A DNA stretch of 64,000 nt from SZUA-265 sp965651905 (lineage in GTDB: Bacteria; Myxococcota_A; Polyangia; Polyangiales; Polyangiaceae). The DNA lies in contig CBFGUG010000017.1 of NCBI GenBank assembly GCA_965651905.1, forward strand, positions 1-64,000, in the 5' to 3' direction. Position numbers and translations under genes: made by a program. Under the pieces are notes generated by a model. The model saw only the letters and a list, made by a program, of their open reading frames with translations. It made no database searches and was not told where the DNA came from. Shown piece after piece: positions 7,771 through 16,469 of this stretch; positions within the stretch are counted from its first letter, which is position 1, and every line of letters starts with the position of its first letter.

Positions 7771-8817
7771 ATGAACGCTGTGATGGACGTCTCGGGGGCG
7801 AGAGCGATGGGGGTAGGTCTGGTGCTGGCGCTTGCTGCCTGTCAGTCCCCCGCTCCGCCAACGAAAGAACATGAACCGCCCACGTCCGCGAGTAGCTGTG
7901 GCTGTCCCGAGAGTTTCGCCGACCTGGCAGCGCGGGCTGACCCGGCCGTAGTGTTCATCGAGACCGTACAACCCACGACTACCGACGAAGGCGGACACGG
8001 TCTGGGTAGCGGCTTCGTGATAGATCCCGATGGTCTGGTGCTGACGAATCATCACGTGGTTCGAGGCGCGACTGCAGTTTACGTGCAGCTGCAACAGCGC
8101 CAACTGCAGGCGCAGATTGTTGGGGAAGATCCGTTGACGGATGTGGCCGTTCTACGCGTCGACGCAAAGGACCTGCCCGCCCTGCCTCTCGGCGAGTCGA
8201 AGGGCGCACGGGTAGGCGACTGGGTGGTCGCTATCGGCAATCCCTTCGGACTCTCCCACACGGTGTCTGCAGGAATCATCTCCGCGCGTGGACGTACGCG
8301 CCACGACGTCGACTTGGACCCAGCAGGCTACTACAGCTTTCTGCAGACGGACGCGAGCATCAACCCAGGTAACTCAGGGGGACCACTGATCGATACGAGT
8401 GGCAAAGTGGTTGGAATGAACACGGCGATTCGAGCTGGCGCCAACAGCATCGGCTTCGCGATTCCGATCGACATGATCAAGGCGTTGCTTCCCAGTCTGC
8501 TGCGCGAGGGACGTTTGCGCCGAAGTCATCTGGGCATCGTCGCCGAGACCTTCGACCCTGAGGAGGCGCGCAGCTTGGATCTGACGACGACACCCGCGGT
8601 CGTGAAGGTGGTCGCGCCAGGTAGCCCGGGAGACCAAGCAGGCCTGCGCGCGGGCGATCTGATTCTGGAGTTCGACGACAAGGTCGTGGACGGCAAGGAA
8701 ATGTTGCGCTGGCTGGCGAGCATTGCGGGAGTTGGCCAAAAGGTGCGGCTCAAGATTCGGCGCGGGCCGCGGGAGATGGAGCTGAGTGTCGTGCTCGGCG
8801 CGATGCCCGAACAGTAG
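7771..8817 (+). CDS. HtrA/DegP-like serine protease lipoprotein
   Basis: This is a trypsin-like envelope protease with one PDZ domain (348 aa from the chosen start). The signal peptide ends at Cys24 (VLALAAC), so the protein should be lipid-anchored, whereas typical DegP is soluble. The catalytic triad is visible: His95 in TNHHVV, Asp124 in PLTDVAVL and Ser202 in NPGNSGGP. The PDZ domain covers roughly the last 100 residues (SPGDQAGLRAGDLILEFD). The open frame runs back to 7603 inside the previous gene; I chose 7771 because it gives the shortest complete signal peptide with an Arg, and 7783 is also possible. The role would be quality control of misfolded envelope proteins. Confidence 0.9.
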   Translation: MNAVMDVSGARAMGVGLVLALAACQSPAPPTKEHEPPTSASSCGCPESFADLAARADPAVVFIETVQPTTTDEGGHGLGSGFVIDPDGLVLTNHHVVRGATAVYVQLQQRQLQAQIVGEDPLTDVAVLRVDAKDLPALPLGESKGARVGDWVVAIGNPFGLSHTVSAGIISARGRTRHDVDLDPAGYYSFLQTDASINPGNSGGPLIDTSGKVVGMNTAIRAGANSIGFAIPIDMIKALLPSLLREGRLRRSHLGIVAETFDPEEARSLDLTTTPAVVKVVAPGSPGDQAGLRAGDLILEFDDKVVDGKEMLRWLASIAGVGQKVRLKIRRGPREMELSVVLGAMPEQ

Positions 8818-8888
8818 ACGGGCGGAGCTTCCAACACGAATTCCGGGTGTGAGGGGAGAACTCTGCGGGGCAGTCCGTAGGAGGGTAC

Positions 8889-9620
8889 ATGTCGTCCCTG
8901 CTGTTCGATGCCTCCGACGAAGCGCTCTCTGGTGTGATGTCTTGGCATTCGGCGAGTGCGGCCAAGGCCAATCCTCCCAGCGCACCGCATCCTTCGAGCC
9001 CGCCGTCGCCGCGGCACGGGCCAGAATCAGGACCCCGTACCACCGTAGATCGGGAACAGGCATTGCTGGAACGTGCTCGGATGGGGGACACGTCAGCATT
9101 CTCTGCGTTGGTAGTGCAGCATCAGGCACGAGCGCTTGCGTTAGCTACCAGCGTCGTGCGCGACGAGAACGATGCGAGCGAGATCGTCCAGGAGGCATTC
9201 CTCCGCGCGTATCGCAGTCTCGATCGGTTTGCGGGGGACTCGAGCTTCTTCACGTGGTTCTATCGTATCGTCAGCAATCTCTGCATCGATTTCTTACGAA
9301 AGCCACAGCGGCGCGATAGCGAGAGCATCGACCCGCTGTTGGCCGACGAACGCGGTGAACTCACGGGACGTCTCGAGCCCGCCCAGAGCCCGTTCGACGA
9401 ACTCGTGAACAAGGAGCTGCAACAACACATCGCGCGATGTCTGGGGCGGCTACCGCCCTATCACCGCGGGGTGATCGAGATGCGCGAGCTGCGCGGCATG
9501 AGTTACGAAGAGATGGCGATCGCGATGGGCGTGTCCAAAGGCACGATCATGAGCCGCCTGTTCCACGCGCGACAGAAGCTTCAGCGTTCGCTTCGGGACT
9601 GCAATCAGCTGCCCCGCTGA
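8889..9620 (+). CDS. ECF-type RNA polymerase sigma factor
   Basis: A sigma-70 family factor of the ECF group (243 aa). Region 2 is at about residues 55-135 (ALLERARMGDTSAFSALVVQH ... SEIVQEAFLRAYRSL), ending in FFTWFYRIVSNLCIDFLR. Region 4 is at about 175-235 (LPPYHRGVIEMRELRGMSYEEMAIAMGVSKGTIMSRLFHAR). The start at 8889 is fixed by a strong Shine-Dalgarno (AGGAGGG, 8879-8885), so the unusual 50-residue Pro/Ser-rich N-terminal extension is real. No anti-sigma gene follows: the next gene is on the opposite strand and overlaps its 3' end by 16 bp. Confidence 0.92.
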   Translation: MSSLLFDASDEALSGVMSWHSASAAKANPPSAPHPSSPPSPRHGPESGPRTTVDREQALLERARMGDTSAFSALVVQHQARALALATSVVRDENDASEIVQEAFLRAYRSLDRFAGDSSFFTWFYRIVSNLCIDFLRKPQRRDSESIDPLLADERGELTGRLEPAQSPFDELVNKELQQHIARCLGRLPPYHRGVIEMRELRGMSYEEMAIAMGVSKGTIMSRLFHARQKLQRSLRDCNQLPR

Positions 9621-11665
9621 ACGCCGCGTGAACGCGGAACCGACCCCAGCTCGGTCACAGGCGTGGACTCTTCGTCGGCATTGGGAATTTCGGAGGCCTT
9701 CTCGATATCCAAGATTTGTGAGCTGCCAACGTAGGTTCGGGTTTCGTACCTGGTGATCTTGCCGATTTGACGCACGATTTCCGCCATGCGCTCAGCCTGT
9801 TCGATCAACACGTCTGTCGCTTGTACTAGTTTTTGATCGCCTTTGGCCCGATGACGCAGCCACTCTGCATGCGTGATCACGCTGGTCAGGGGCTGATTGA
9901 GCTCATGCGCGGTGGCACCCGCGAGCTGGGCTACTGCGGTGTTGCGCTCGTGCTCGCGAATCTTTTCTTGTGCTTCACGCAAGCTGGCTTGCATTCTCAG
10001 CTGTTCGCGGATGTCCGTGAAGATGCCGACGGATCCTACGGGAGTACCGTGCTTGTAGATCAGCGCGGCAGAGATCTCCACGCGAACCAGTCTGCCTGCC
10101 GAGTCCAGCATGTCGACCTGACGTTGTTGCAAGCGCCCGCGCCCGCCGTGATTCGCGCCGCGAATGTCTCGCATGACGTCTCGTGCTCCGCCAGGTGGAT
10201 ACAGACGCTCGACGTTCATCTTTCCCACGACATCTTCTGGCGCGTAGCCGAAAATGCGAGACGCGGCGTGATTGAATATCAGCACGTTGCCCGCGATGTC
10301 GGACGACACGATGGCGTCGACCGAGCTGTCGATCACACGCTCGAGAAAGTCTTTCATCTCGATCAGCTCTTGTTCGGTGCGTCGCTCTTTGGTGACGTCG
10401 CGGAACGTCAGCAAGACAGCCCCTGCACCGCTCAGCGTTTCGCTGAAATTGACACTGAGAGTGATTGGGCCACGTGGCGAGCTGAGACTGAAGTCGACGT
10501 TCTTCGGGTAGACACCTGAACGAAAGCCTTTGGCGATCGAGCGAGCACGCTCCCTGTCGCCTGGCTCGATGAAGTCGAGCACGTTCGCTCCCTCCAGCTT
10601 GGTACTGCGCCCGGCCATGCGTTTCGCAAGCGGGTTGGCGTACAAGAGCTTGCCGCTCGGTTCCATCACTGCCATGCCGTCAGCCGAGTTCTTGAAGAAC
10701 TCCGCGTAGGGACGAAACCGTTGCAAGCGTCGTTCTGCTTGTTCTCGCGCTTCGGCACTGTGTTGGGTTTCTGCACGCAGCGATTGCATCGTACGCGCGT
10801 TGCGGATGCCTACGCCTGCGACGAAGCCCAAGGTTTGAAGCAGCGGCAGCAATCCGATGTCTAGCGCGCCCGGTTTTCGTGCACGCACGAAGAGTACTCC
10901 CTGTGCTTGCGCGACGGCATCGTCTCTCAAAGGGACGACCAACATCGAGCGAAACTCGAACGAGTGGCTCGCCTGGTGCTTCCCGAAGCGGCTGTCGCTG
11001 TGCGCGTCCCCGACGAACACAGGGGCTTGGTGACTCACACATTCGTCGATCTCGGGGTGGGCATCGAGTGAGATGGGCAGGTTCTCGACGCGAGAATCGT
11101 CGCTCGACGCAATGACGAAGGCCTTGCGAATGCCCGGACGCGTGATCACGATGCTCACCCGATCCGCCCGCGCCATTTCTGCGATGCGCTCGACCCACAC
11201 GACGAGCGCTTCTCGTACGTCACTCGCGCCAGCCAGCAACTGCACCAGTTCGAGCACCACTTGCATGTCGTGCTCGCGACGTTCATGGTCGGAAAACTGC
11301 CGCACCAGTTCGAGCTGCAGCGTCACCCGCAGCTCGAGCTCTTCTGGGTCGAGGGGGAGCAGCACGATTTCATCCGCCCCAGCGCTCATCGCCATGTGAC
11401 CCTCCGCGGCATCGTTGACGACGGCCAAGACCCGACTGTGAGGTCGCCCGGCGTGGTGTCCCAGCGTTGCTAGAGCTAGCTCGTCCTGCGCGGCGTCTCG
11501 CAGATCTACGATCACCAGGTTCGGTACTTCGTCGGGCTTGGGGGTGTGCCCTCGCGACGAGAAGCCGAAGCCATCGACCTCGCGATTCGAACGCTGGAGC
11601 GAAAGCTGGATTCGGGCGCGCAGTTGTTCGTCGTCACTGACGATCCAAAGGCGCTCCTTCGACAT
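9605..11665 (-). CDS. GAF/PAS histidine-kinase-like protein lacking the ATPase domain
   Basis: The protein (686 aa) contains, in order: a degenerate receiver-like domain (about 1-120: VSDDEQ, VIVDLRD, but Pro-Leu-Asp where the conserved Lys is expected), a GAF domain (about 130-300), two PAS domains (about 320-440 and 445-570), and a HisKA helix pair with the phosphoacceptor ATAHELNQPLTSV at about 610. After the second helix the sequence ends within some 35 residues, so the HATPase domain is missing. The start at 11665 has AGGTGG just upstream; a GTG at 11674 is also in frame. The stop overlaps the convergent sigma-factor gene. It may act as a phosphoacceptor or dimerisation partner for another kinase. 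Confidence 0.87.
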   Translation of the reverse strand: MSKERLWIVSDDEQLRARIQLSLQRSNREVDGFGFSSRGHTPKPDEVPNLVIVDLRDAAQDELALATLGHHAGRPHSRVLAVVNDAAEGHMAMSAGADEIVLLPLDPEELELRVTLQLELVRQFSDHERREHDMQVVLELVQLLAGASDVREALVVWVERIAEMARADRVSIVITRPGIRKAFVIASSDDSRVENLPISLDAHPEIDECVSHQAPVFVGDAHSDSRFGKHQASHSFEFRSMLVVPLRDDAVAQAQGVLFVRARKPGALDIGLLPLLQTLGFVAGVGIRNARTMQSLRAETQHSAEAREQAERRLQRFRPYAEFFKNSADGMAVMEPSGKLLYANPLAKRMAGRSTKLEGANVLDFIEPGDRERARSIAKGFRSGVYPKNVDFSLSSPRGPITLSVNFSETLSGAGAVLLTFRDVTKERRTEQELIEMKDFLERVIDSSVDAIVSSDIAGNVLIFNHAASRIFGYAPEDVVGKMNVERLYPPGGARDVMRDIRGANHGGRGRLQQRQVDMLDSAGRLVRVEISAALIYKHGTPVGSVGIFTDIREQLRMQASLREAQEKIREHERNTAVAQLAGATAHELNQPLTSVITHAEWLRHRAKGDQKLVQATDVLIEQAERMAEIVRQIGKITRYETRTYVGSSQILDIEKASEIPNADEESTPVTELGSVPRSRGVQRGS

Positions 11666-11727
11666 CACGACCACCTAGACTTGCGCAGTTTTCTCGGGGG
11701 AGCAAACGTGGCCCAAGGGAGTTCGAC

Positions 11728-13194
11728 TCAGCCCTGGGGATCAACTCCGTCCTTGGGGTTCAAGCGTTGGGTGTGTGGGCCGTTTTCGCTCCCACTGACC
11801 CCTGGTCGTTCTGGCTCGACTTGGCCCTGGGCCGTCGAGCCGGCGACGGGGACGCCCGGGAAACCGGGCACAATCGGCAAAGTACCGCCCTGCGCAGCTG
11901 GCACGGGTATGCTGGGCCGCGCGGCACCCGCGGGCAAGACGACTGGTGGCGCTTCGGTGTCGATGGGCAACTGCCGTTTGACCATCGGGAAACCCACCGC
12001 GAAGATCAGGATCGTCGTGAACACACAGGCGAACACCACGACGGGCAGTTGTTCGGTTCCTTCGATGTTCGCGGCAGCGGGTAACGTTGCCAACACGCCC
12101 GCCGCCATTCCGCGGGGCATGCAGACCCCGACCATCTTGCGCTGCCCCGCAGTGAAGTCACTACCCAGCGTTGCCAAGCGAACTACAGGCAATCGCGCGA
12201 TGAGCAGCGCGCCCGCCAGCAAGGCACCCAAGGCGAGCAGGCCCCAGGGCGGCGCCAACATCGCGCCGATGAACACGAAGAAGAACGACTTGACGATGAA
12301 CGCCATCTGACGGTGAAAGCCGCGCACGCTGGTATCCAAACCCTCGGTGAAGCGCAGGCCGATGGCGTGGGCCAGCTTCGGGGCGTTGCCGAGCATGATC
12401 GCCACGGTCAGGATCCCCAGGGCAGCGCTGCCGCCCGCGCTGTCGATGACCACGTAGAGGATCAGCAGCGCCGAGAGCGTCAACGGGTACGCGTGCTCGT
12501 TCGAGTGCAGGAAGCGCAGAAATAGGATCCAGATCAGACCCACAGCCGCGCCTATCGCCAGCCCGATGCCAAATGACTTCGCCAGCGCGACCCCAGGATT
12601 GGCACCCGCGCCTCCCGTCGCCATCACGTCGATGATCGCGCTCGTACCAACGACGCAGAACGCGTCCGTCAGTGCTGACTCGAGGTTTACGAGGTTCGCG
12701 AGCTTGGCAGGCAAGCGAGCCTGAGCCATCGCTGGCATGATGATGATCGAACTCGACCCGCCCAAGATCGCCCCCAGCAAGACTCCGTGGGTCCAGCTCC
12801 ACGACGCAGGTAACAAACCCAAGCTCGCCGCGGCCATGCTCGTCACCGAAAGGGCCGCGACGGAAATTGTGAAGGAGGTGATGGCGAGTAACCCGGAGCG
12901 CGGAGCGGCTTGTGACAGCTCATCGAGCTTGAGCGCCGAACCACCTTCGAAGAGCACCACCACCAGCGTGAGCGCTGCGAAATACGGCGCGATTTGCTTG
13001 AGCATGTCGGGGGTTACCAGCCCCAACACGGGCCCCAGCAAGATCCCTGCGAGGATTAGCCAGATCACGTCGGGGATGTTCGTCCGCTGGAACGAGACTT
13101 CGCCGAGTGCACCGATCAGAAAGATCGCCGCGATTGAGACCAGAAATAACGTGACCGGGTCGAGGGACTCGTGCATGGCGTCTGCAAAATACAC
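11728..13194 (-). CDS. CPA1-type cation/proton antiporter
   Basis: An inner-membrane antiporter with about 12 hydrophobic segments over residues 15-405. The NLESALTDAF motif (about 170-180) matches the conserved ES..ND/ESxLTD region of Na+/H+ and K+/H+ exchangers, and IPDVIWLILAGILLGPVLG is the typical first half of the fold. A proline- and glycine-rich cytoplasmic tail of about 75 residues follows the last helix and is not part of the family core. The start at 13194 is GTG; the ATG at 13176 (MHESLDP) is an equally likely start. It lies just upstream of, and in the same direction as, the GAF/PAS protein. Confidence 0.9.
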   Translation of the reverse strand: MYFADAMHESLDPVTLFLVSIAAIFLIGALGEVSFQRTNIPDVIWLILAGILLGPVLGLVTPDMLKQIAPYFAALTLVVVLFEGGSALKLDELSQAAPRSGLLAITSFTISVAALSVTSMAAASLGLLPASWSWTHGVLLGAILGGSSSIIIMPAMAQARLPAKLANLVNLESALTDAFCVVGTSAIIDVMATGGAGANPGVALAKSFGIGLAIGAAVGLIWILFLRFLHSNEHAYPLTLSALLILYVVIDSAGGSAALGILTVAIMLGNAPKLAHAIGLRFTEGLDTSVRGFHRQMAFIVKSFFFVFIGAMLAPPWGLLALGALLAGALLIARLPVVRLATLGSDFTAGQRKMVGVCMPRGMAAGVLATLPAAANIEGTEQLPVVVFACVFTTILIFAVGFPMVKRQLPIDTEAPPVVLPAGAARPSIPVPAAQGGTLPIVPGFPGVPVAGSTAQGQVEPERPGVSGSENGPHTQRLNPKDGVDPQG

Positions 13195-13275
13195 GGCCTG
13201 CCGCCGACGCGGGCAACGAATCTCGTAGGATGAGAGGCAGGGAGATGTAGGTTCGGGTACCTGCGAGCGTGCCGC

Positions 13276-14757
13276 TCAGCCACCGTCTAGCCACTGCAAC
13301 CCGACGTTGCGACGCTCGGGTGCGAAGGTCGCCGCCTGCTGAAGGTCTTGCTGGTTTCCGACCAGCGCGATGACGACACGCCGCACGGGTACGTGCTGCA
13401 GCTCTTCCTCCAGGCTCTGCAGAGTGAGCGCGCCGAGCGTCTCACCGTAATTGGCGAAGTACTCGGTCGGCATTTCGTACACGAACAGGTGCTCTAGTTC
13501 ACCGAGCATCTCGTTCGTGTGCTCCAGCGTGGCGTCATTCTGGAAAACGAGATCCGTCCGCGCGCGATCGAACTCGTCTTGGGTCACGCTGCCCGCGGCG
13601 CTGAGCTTCTGCAGTTCCAACATGATCTGCTCGACGGCGGGAGCCGTGACGTCGTGTTTGACGCTGGTCGACACGGCCCACATGCCCCAGTCTCGAGTGG
13701 TGCTCAGCGACGAGTAGGCGCCGTAGGTGTAAGCGTGTTTCTCGCGCAGATTCAGGTTCAGCCGTGAAGTGAACAACCCGCCGAATAGATTGTCGAGCAC
13801 TTCGCGGGCCTCGTGTCCAGGTGCGTGACGCCGAGGGACGAGACCCGCGACGAAAATTGCCGTCTGTACTGCGTCGGGGCGCTCGAGCAAGTACACGGTG
13901 GTCTGAGCGGGCGGAGTCGGCGGCGGCGTCGATTTGTGCGTCGCGCCTTTGCCTGGGCGCCAGCTTCCGAAGTATTCGGACGCCAAGCCCTCGAGACTTC
14001 CCATCGACGTGGGCCCGGCCGCCAGCAGCGCGCAGCGCTCGGGTGTCCAATTGCTGGCGTGAAAGGTGCGGACGTCGTCAGCGCTGATGGATTCGATCTG
14101 CGACGGGGTGCCACGAGTACTCGCGCCGAGCTGCGGACCGAGTAAAGCGCGCATGCCGACCAGCCACGCCAACGTGCTCGGGTTCTGTCGCTGCAATTTC
14201 AGATCGTCGATCCACTCGGAGCGCACTCGTGTGACGTCTGCATTGCGCATCCCAGGTTTGCGGCTGATCTCCGCCAGAAGTTCGATCGCAACCGCTTCGT
14301 GTTCGGGCAGAACCTCCAGCATCAAGCTGGACGAGTCTCTGCCGCTGTCGTGTGCGAGCGACGTGCCGAGGTTCTCGACGGCGGTTGCCAACTCGAGCGA
14401 GGTTCGATCCATCGTGCCCTCGGTGAGCATGCGTGTGGTGAACGCAGCGAGTCCGGCTTTGCCTGCAGGATTGTCTGCACTTCCCACGCGACAGGTGACG
14501 CCGAGCGACAGCGTACGGCTGGGCCGTTCGAGTACCCACAGTGACAGCCCGTTGCCGAGCTGTGCGAGTTCTGGCTGCGGGTGTTCGGACGCAACAGGTG
14601 GCAGCGGAGCGGGCTGCTGCTGTCGGAAGCTCTGGTCGATGCTCGCGGACGCAGGCACTTCAGTGGGAGGAGCGGGGGGTTCTTGCGTGCCGCCGCACGC
14701 TGAAAGTGCACAGAGTGCCAGAAGTCGAGAGAGCCCGTGTGCGGCGTGGCGTTTCAT
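13276..14757 (-). CDS. M16-family peptidase, inactive-type subunit (lipoprotein)
   Basis: Second gene of an M16 pair (493 aa from 14757). The ATG overlaps the stop of the upstream M16 gene as ATGA, which also fixes the start. It has a signal peptide with lipobox (LLALCALSAC). Two M16-type halves are recognisable (GNGLSLWVLERPSRTLSL at the start of the first; FGGLFTSRLNLNLREKHAYTYGAYS in the second, the substrate-binding R..Y region). The zinc motif HxxEH is absent: the expected place reads GLAAFTTRML. In such pairs one subunit carries the zinc site and the other completes the chamber. Probably periplasmic or outer-membrane-anchored. Confidence 0.9.
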   Translation of the reverse strand: MKRHAAHGLSRLLALCALSACGGTQEPPAPPTEVPASASIDQSFRQQQPAPLPPVASEHPQPELAQLGNGLSLWVLERPSRTLSLGVTCRVGSADNPAGKAGLAAFTTRMLTEGTMDRTSLELATAVENLGTSLAHDSGRDSSSLMLEVLPEHEAVAIELLAEISRKPGMRNADVTRVRSEWIDDLKLQRQNPSTLAWLVGMRALLGPQLGASTRGTPSQIESISADDVRTFHASNWTPERCALLAAGPTSMGSLEGLASEYFGSWRPGKGATHKSTPPPTPPAQTTVYLLERPDAVQTAIFVAGLVPRRHAPGHEAREVLDNLFGGLFTSRLNLNLREKHAYTYGAYSSLSTTRDWGMWAVSTSVKHDVTAPAVEQIMLELQKLSAAGSVTQDEFDRARTDLVFQNDATLEHTNEMLGELEHLFVYEMPTEYFANYGETLGALTLQSLEEELQHVPVRRVVIALVGNQQDLQQAATFAPERRNVGLQWLDGG

Positions 14758-16199
14758 GGTGTAGCTCCTGCAGTCGTGCCCAGCTCCGTCACGACGCTCA
14801 GCTGCTGGTTCGGTGTGAGGAACGTTGCCACCGCCGCTCTGACGCCGTCTGCCGTGACAGCGTCGTGAGCGGCTATCCACTTGGGCAACGCGCCTGGGTC
14901 GTCTAGGTAATGGTTGAGCCGCTGAAGCCAGCCAGCACGCCCGCCGTCACCGCCCGACGCATTGAGATACTGCAGCTCACTGGCGATCTCCAACTTGAAA
15001 GCGTTCTTGGCGCGCGCCAACTCTTCGCTGCTGGGTCCAGTTGCCGCCAGCGAGGCGAGCTCAGCGGCGATGACGGCTTCCAGCTCGGAAGTCGTATGAC
15101 CCTCTGCTGCGAGTGCGTCCACGAGGAACGTGGAACCGAGCTGACTCGTATCCAGACCTGCGCTGGTGTCGTTGGCGATCGAGGTGGCGACCAACGCGCG
15201 ATAGAGCCGGGAGGTCTTGCCCTGAGCGAGCACCCGTGACGCGATTTCCAACGCGGGTTCGTGTTCCGAGAACGCTGGTGGACTGGGCCAAGCCAATCGC
15301 ACTCTGGGCAGACTGACCTGTTCGGCGACGACGATTCGCGAAGGCAACGTAGGTTGCGGCAGGCTGTCCGCGGGGTTCGTACTCGTCGCGACGGGGCGCG
15401 CGGGGAGCGTTGCAAAATGTTTGTCAATCAGTCGCCTGGCAGTTGCTTCATCGAAGTGACCCGCCAGCACGAGCGTGGCGTTGCCAGGTGAATAGTACTG
15501 GCTGAAGAACGCTGCAGCGTCGTCCAAACTGGCGCGCGAGAGGTCTTCCATCGAGCCAATCACCGCGCCGTGGTGCGGGTGACCGGGGGGGTACAGCGCA
15601 TTGTAGAGGGCTAACGCCGAGGGCCCATACGGACGATTCTCGTAGCTCTCGCGTCTTTCGTTCTTAACGACGTCGCGCTGCACGTCGAGGCGCTCCTGGG
15701 TGAGCGCGTCGATCATGAACCCCATGCGGTCCGCTTCGAGCCAAAGAGCGAGCTCGAGGTGTTGTGCGGGAACGGTTTCGAAGTAGTTGGTGCGATCCCA
15801 ACTCGTCGTGGCGTTCATGTTGGTGCCGCCAATCGACTCCAGCAGGTAGTCGAACTGGCGTCCCGCGTGTTTACTTCCTTCGAACATCAGGTGTTCGAAC
15901 AGGTGGGCGAAGCCACTGCGTCCCTCGGGTTCGTTTACCGGGCCCGCGCGGTACCACAGGTTGACCGCTACGGTAGGACCAGACGTGTCCCGATGTAGGA
16001 TCACGGTCAGTCCGTTGTCGAGGCTGTAGCGCTCGAACGGGATTTCGAACGGAGAATTCGCGCTTGGCGGCGGGGCGGGGGACACTGCTGAGGCTGAAGT
16101 CTCGGCGCCCTGCGGCTGAGCCCCAATCGAAGCAGTGATCATCAAACAGCACAGCAGGGTGCCCAGCCCTGCCCACGAAACACGAGACGTCGGCCTCAT
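14754..16199 (-). CDS. M16-family zinc metallopeptidase, catalytic subunit
   Basis: The zinc motif HLFEHLMFEG (HxxEH), with a downstream Glu in the ERRESYENRPYG region, identifies the catalytic subunit of a pitrilysin/insulinase-type peptidase (481 aa from 16199). The first half begins FERYSLDNGLTVILHRD, the second RIVVAEQVSLPRVRLAWPSP. The start at 16199 gives a clean signal peptide (RVSWAGLGTLLCCLMITASIGAQ); the open frame extends upstream without features. It is the first gene of the M16 pair and coupled to the second. It should degrade peptides in the periplasm. Divergent from the NtrC-family regulator. Confidence 0.93.
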   Translation of the reverse strand: MRPTSRVSWAGLGTLLCCLMITASIGAQPQGAETSASAVSPAPPPSANSPFEIPFERYSLDNGLTVILHRDTSGPTVAVNLWYRAGPVNEPEGRSGFAHLFEHLMFEGSKHAGRQFDYLLESIGGTNMNATTSWDRTNYFETVPAQHLELALWLEADRMGFMIDALTQERLDVQRDVVKNERRESYENRPYGPSALALYNALYPPGHPHHGAVIGSMEDLSRASLDDAAAFFSQYYSPGNATLVLAGHFDEATARRLIDKHFATLPARPVATSTNPADSLPQPTLPSRIVVAEQVSLPRVRLAWPSPPAFSEHEPALEIASRVLAQGKTSRLYRALVATSIANDTSAGLDTSQLGSTFLVDALAAEGHTTSELEAVIAAELASLAATGPSSEELARAKNAFKLEIASELQYLNASGGDGGRAGWLQRLNHYLDDPGALPKWIAAHDAVTADGVRAAVATFLTPNQQLSVVTELGTTAGATP

Positions 16200-16469
16200 G
16201 CGCGGCACACTATCGCCATCGCGAGGGCGTGACGAGGGTGATGCGGCAAACTCCGAGCGATTTGTGAATATCGCACGGGAGCGTGTTTGGGCGGACGGTG
16301 GAGCCTGGAACCGCTGGCCTGGACTCGTCGAACGCGCTACGCGGCTAAGATAGCGCATTAAATCACCGCTACGCTCGTGCCCACGCTCGTTTCCCGTTGG
16401 AACCCGCGCGCGCCAGAGTGTTATGGTGCGTAGTCTGGGCGCGGAGTCGAGCGTCCGAGTACGTAATCC

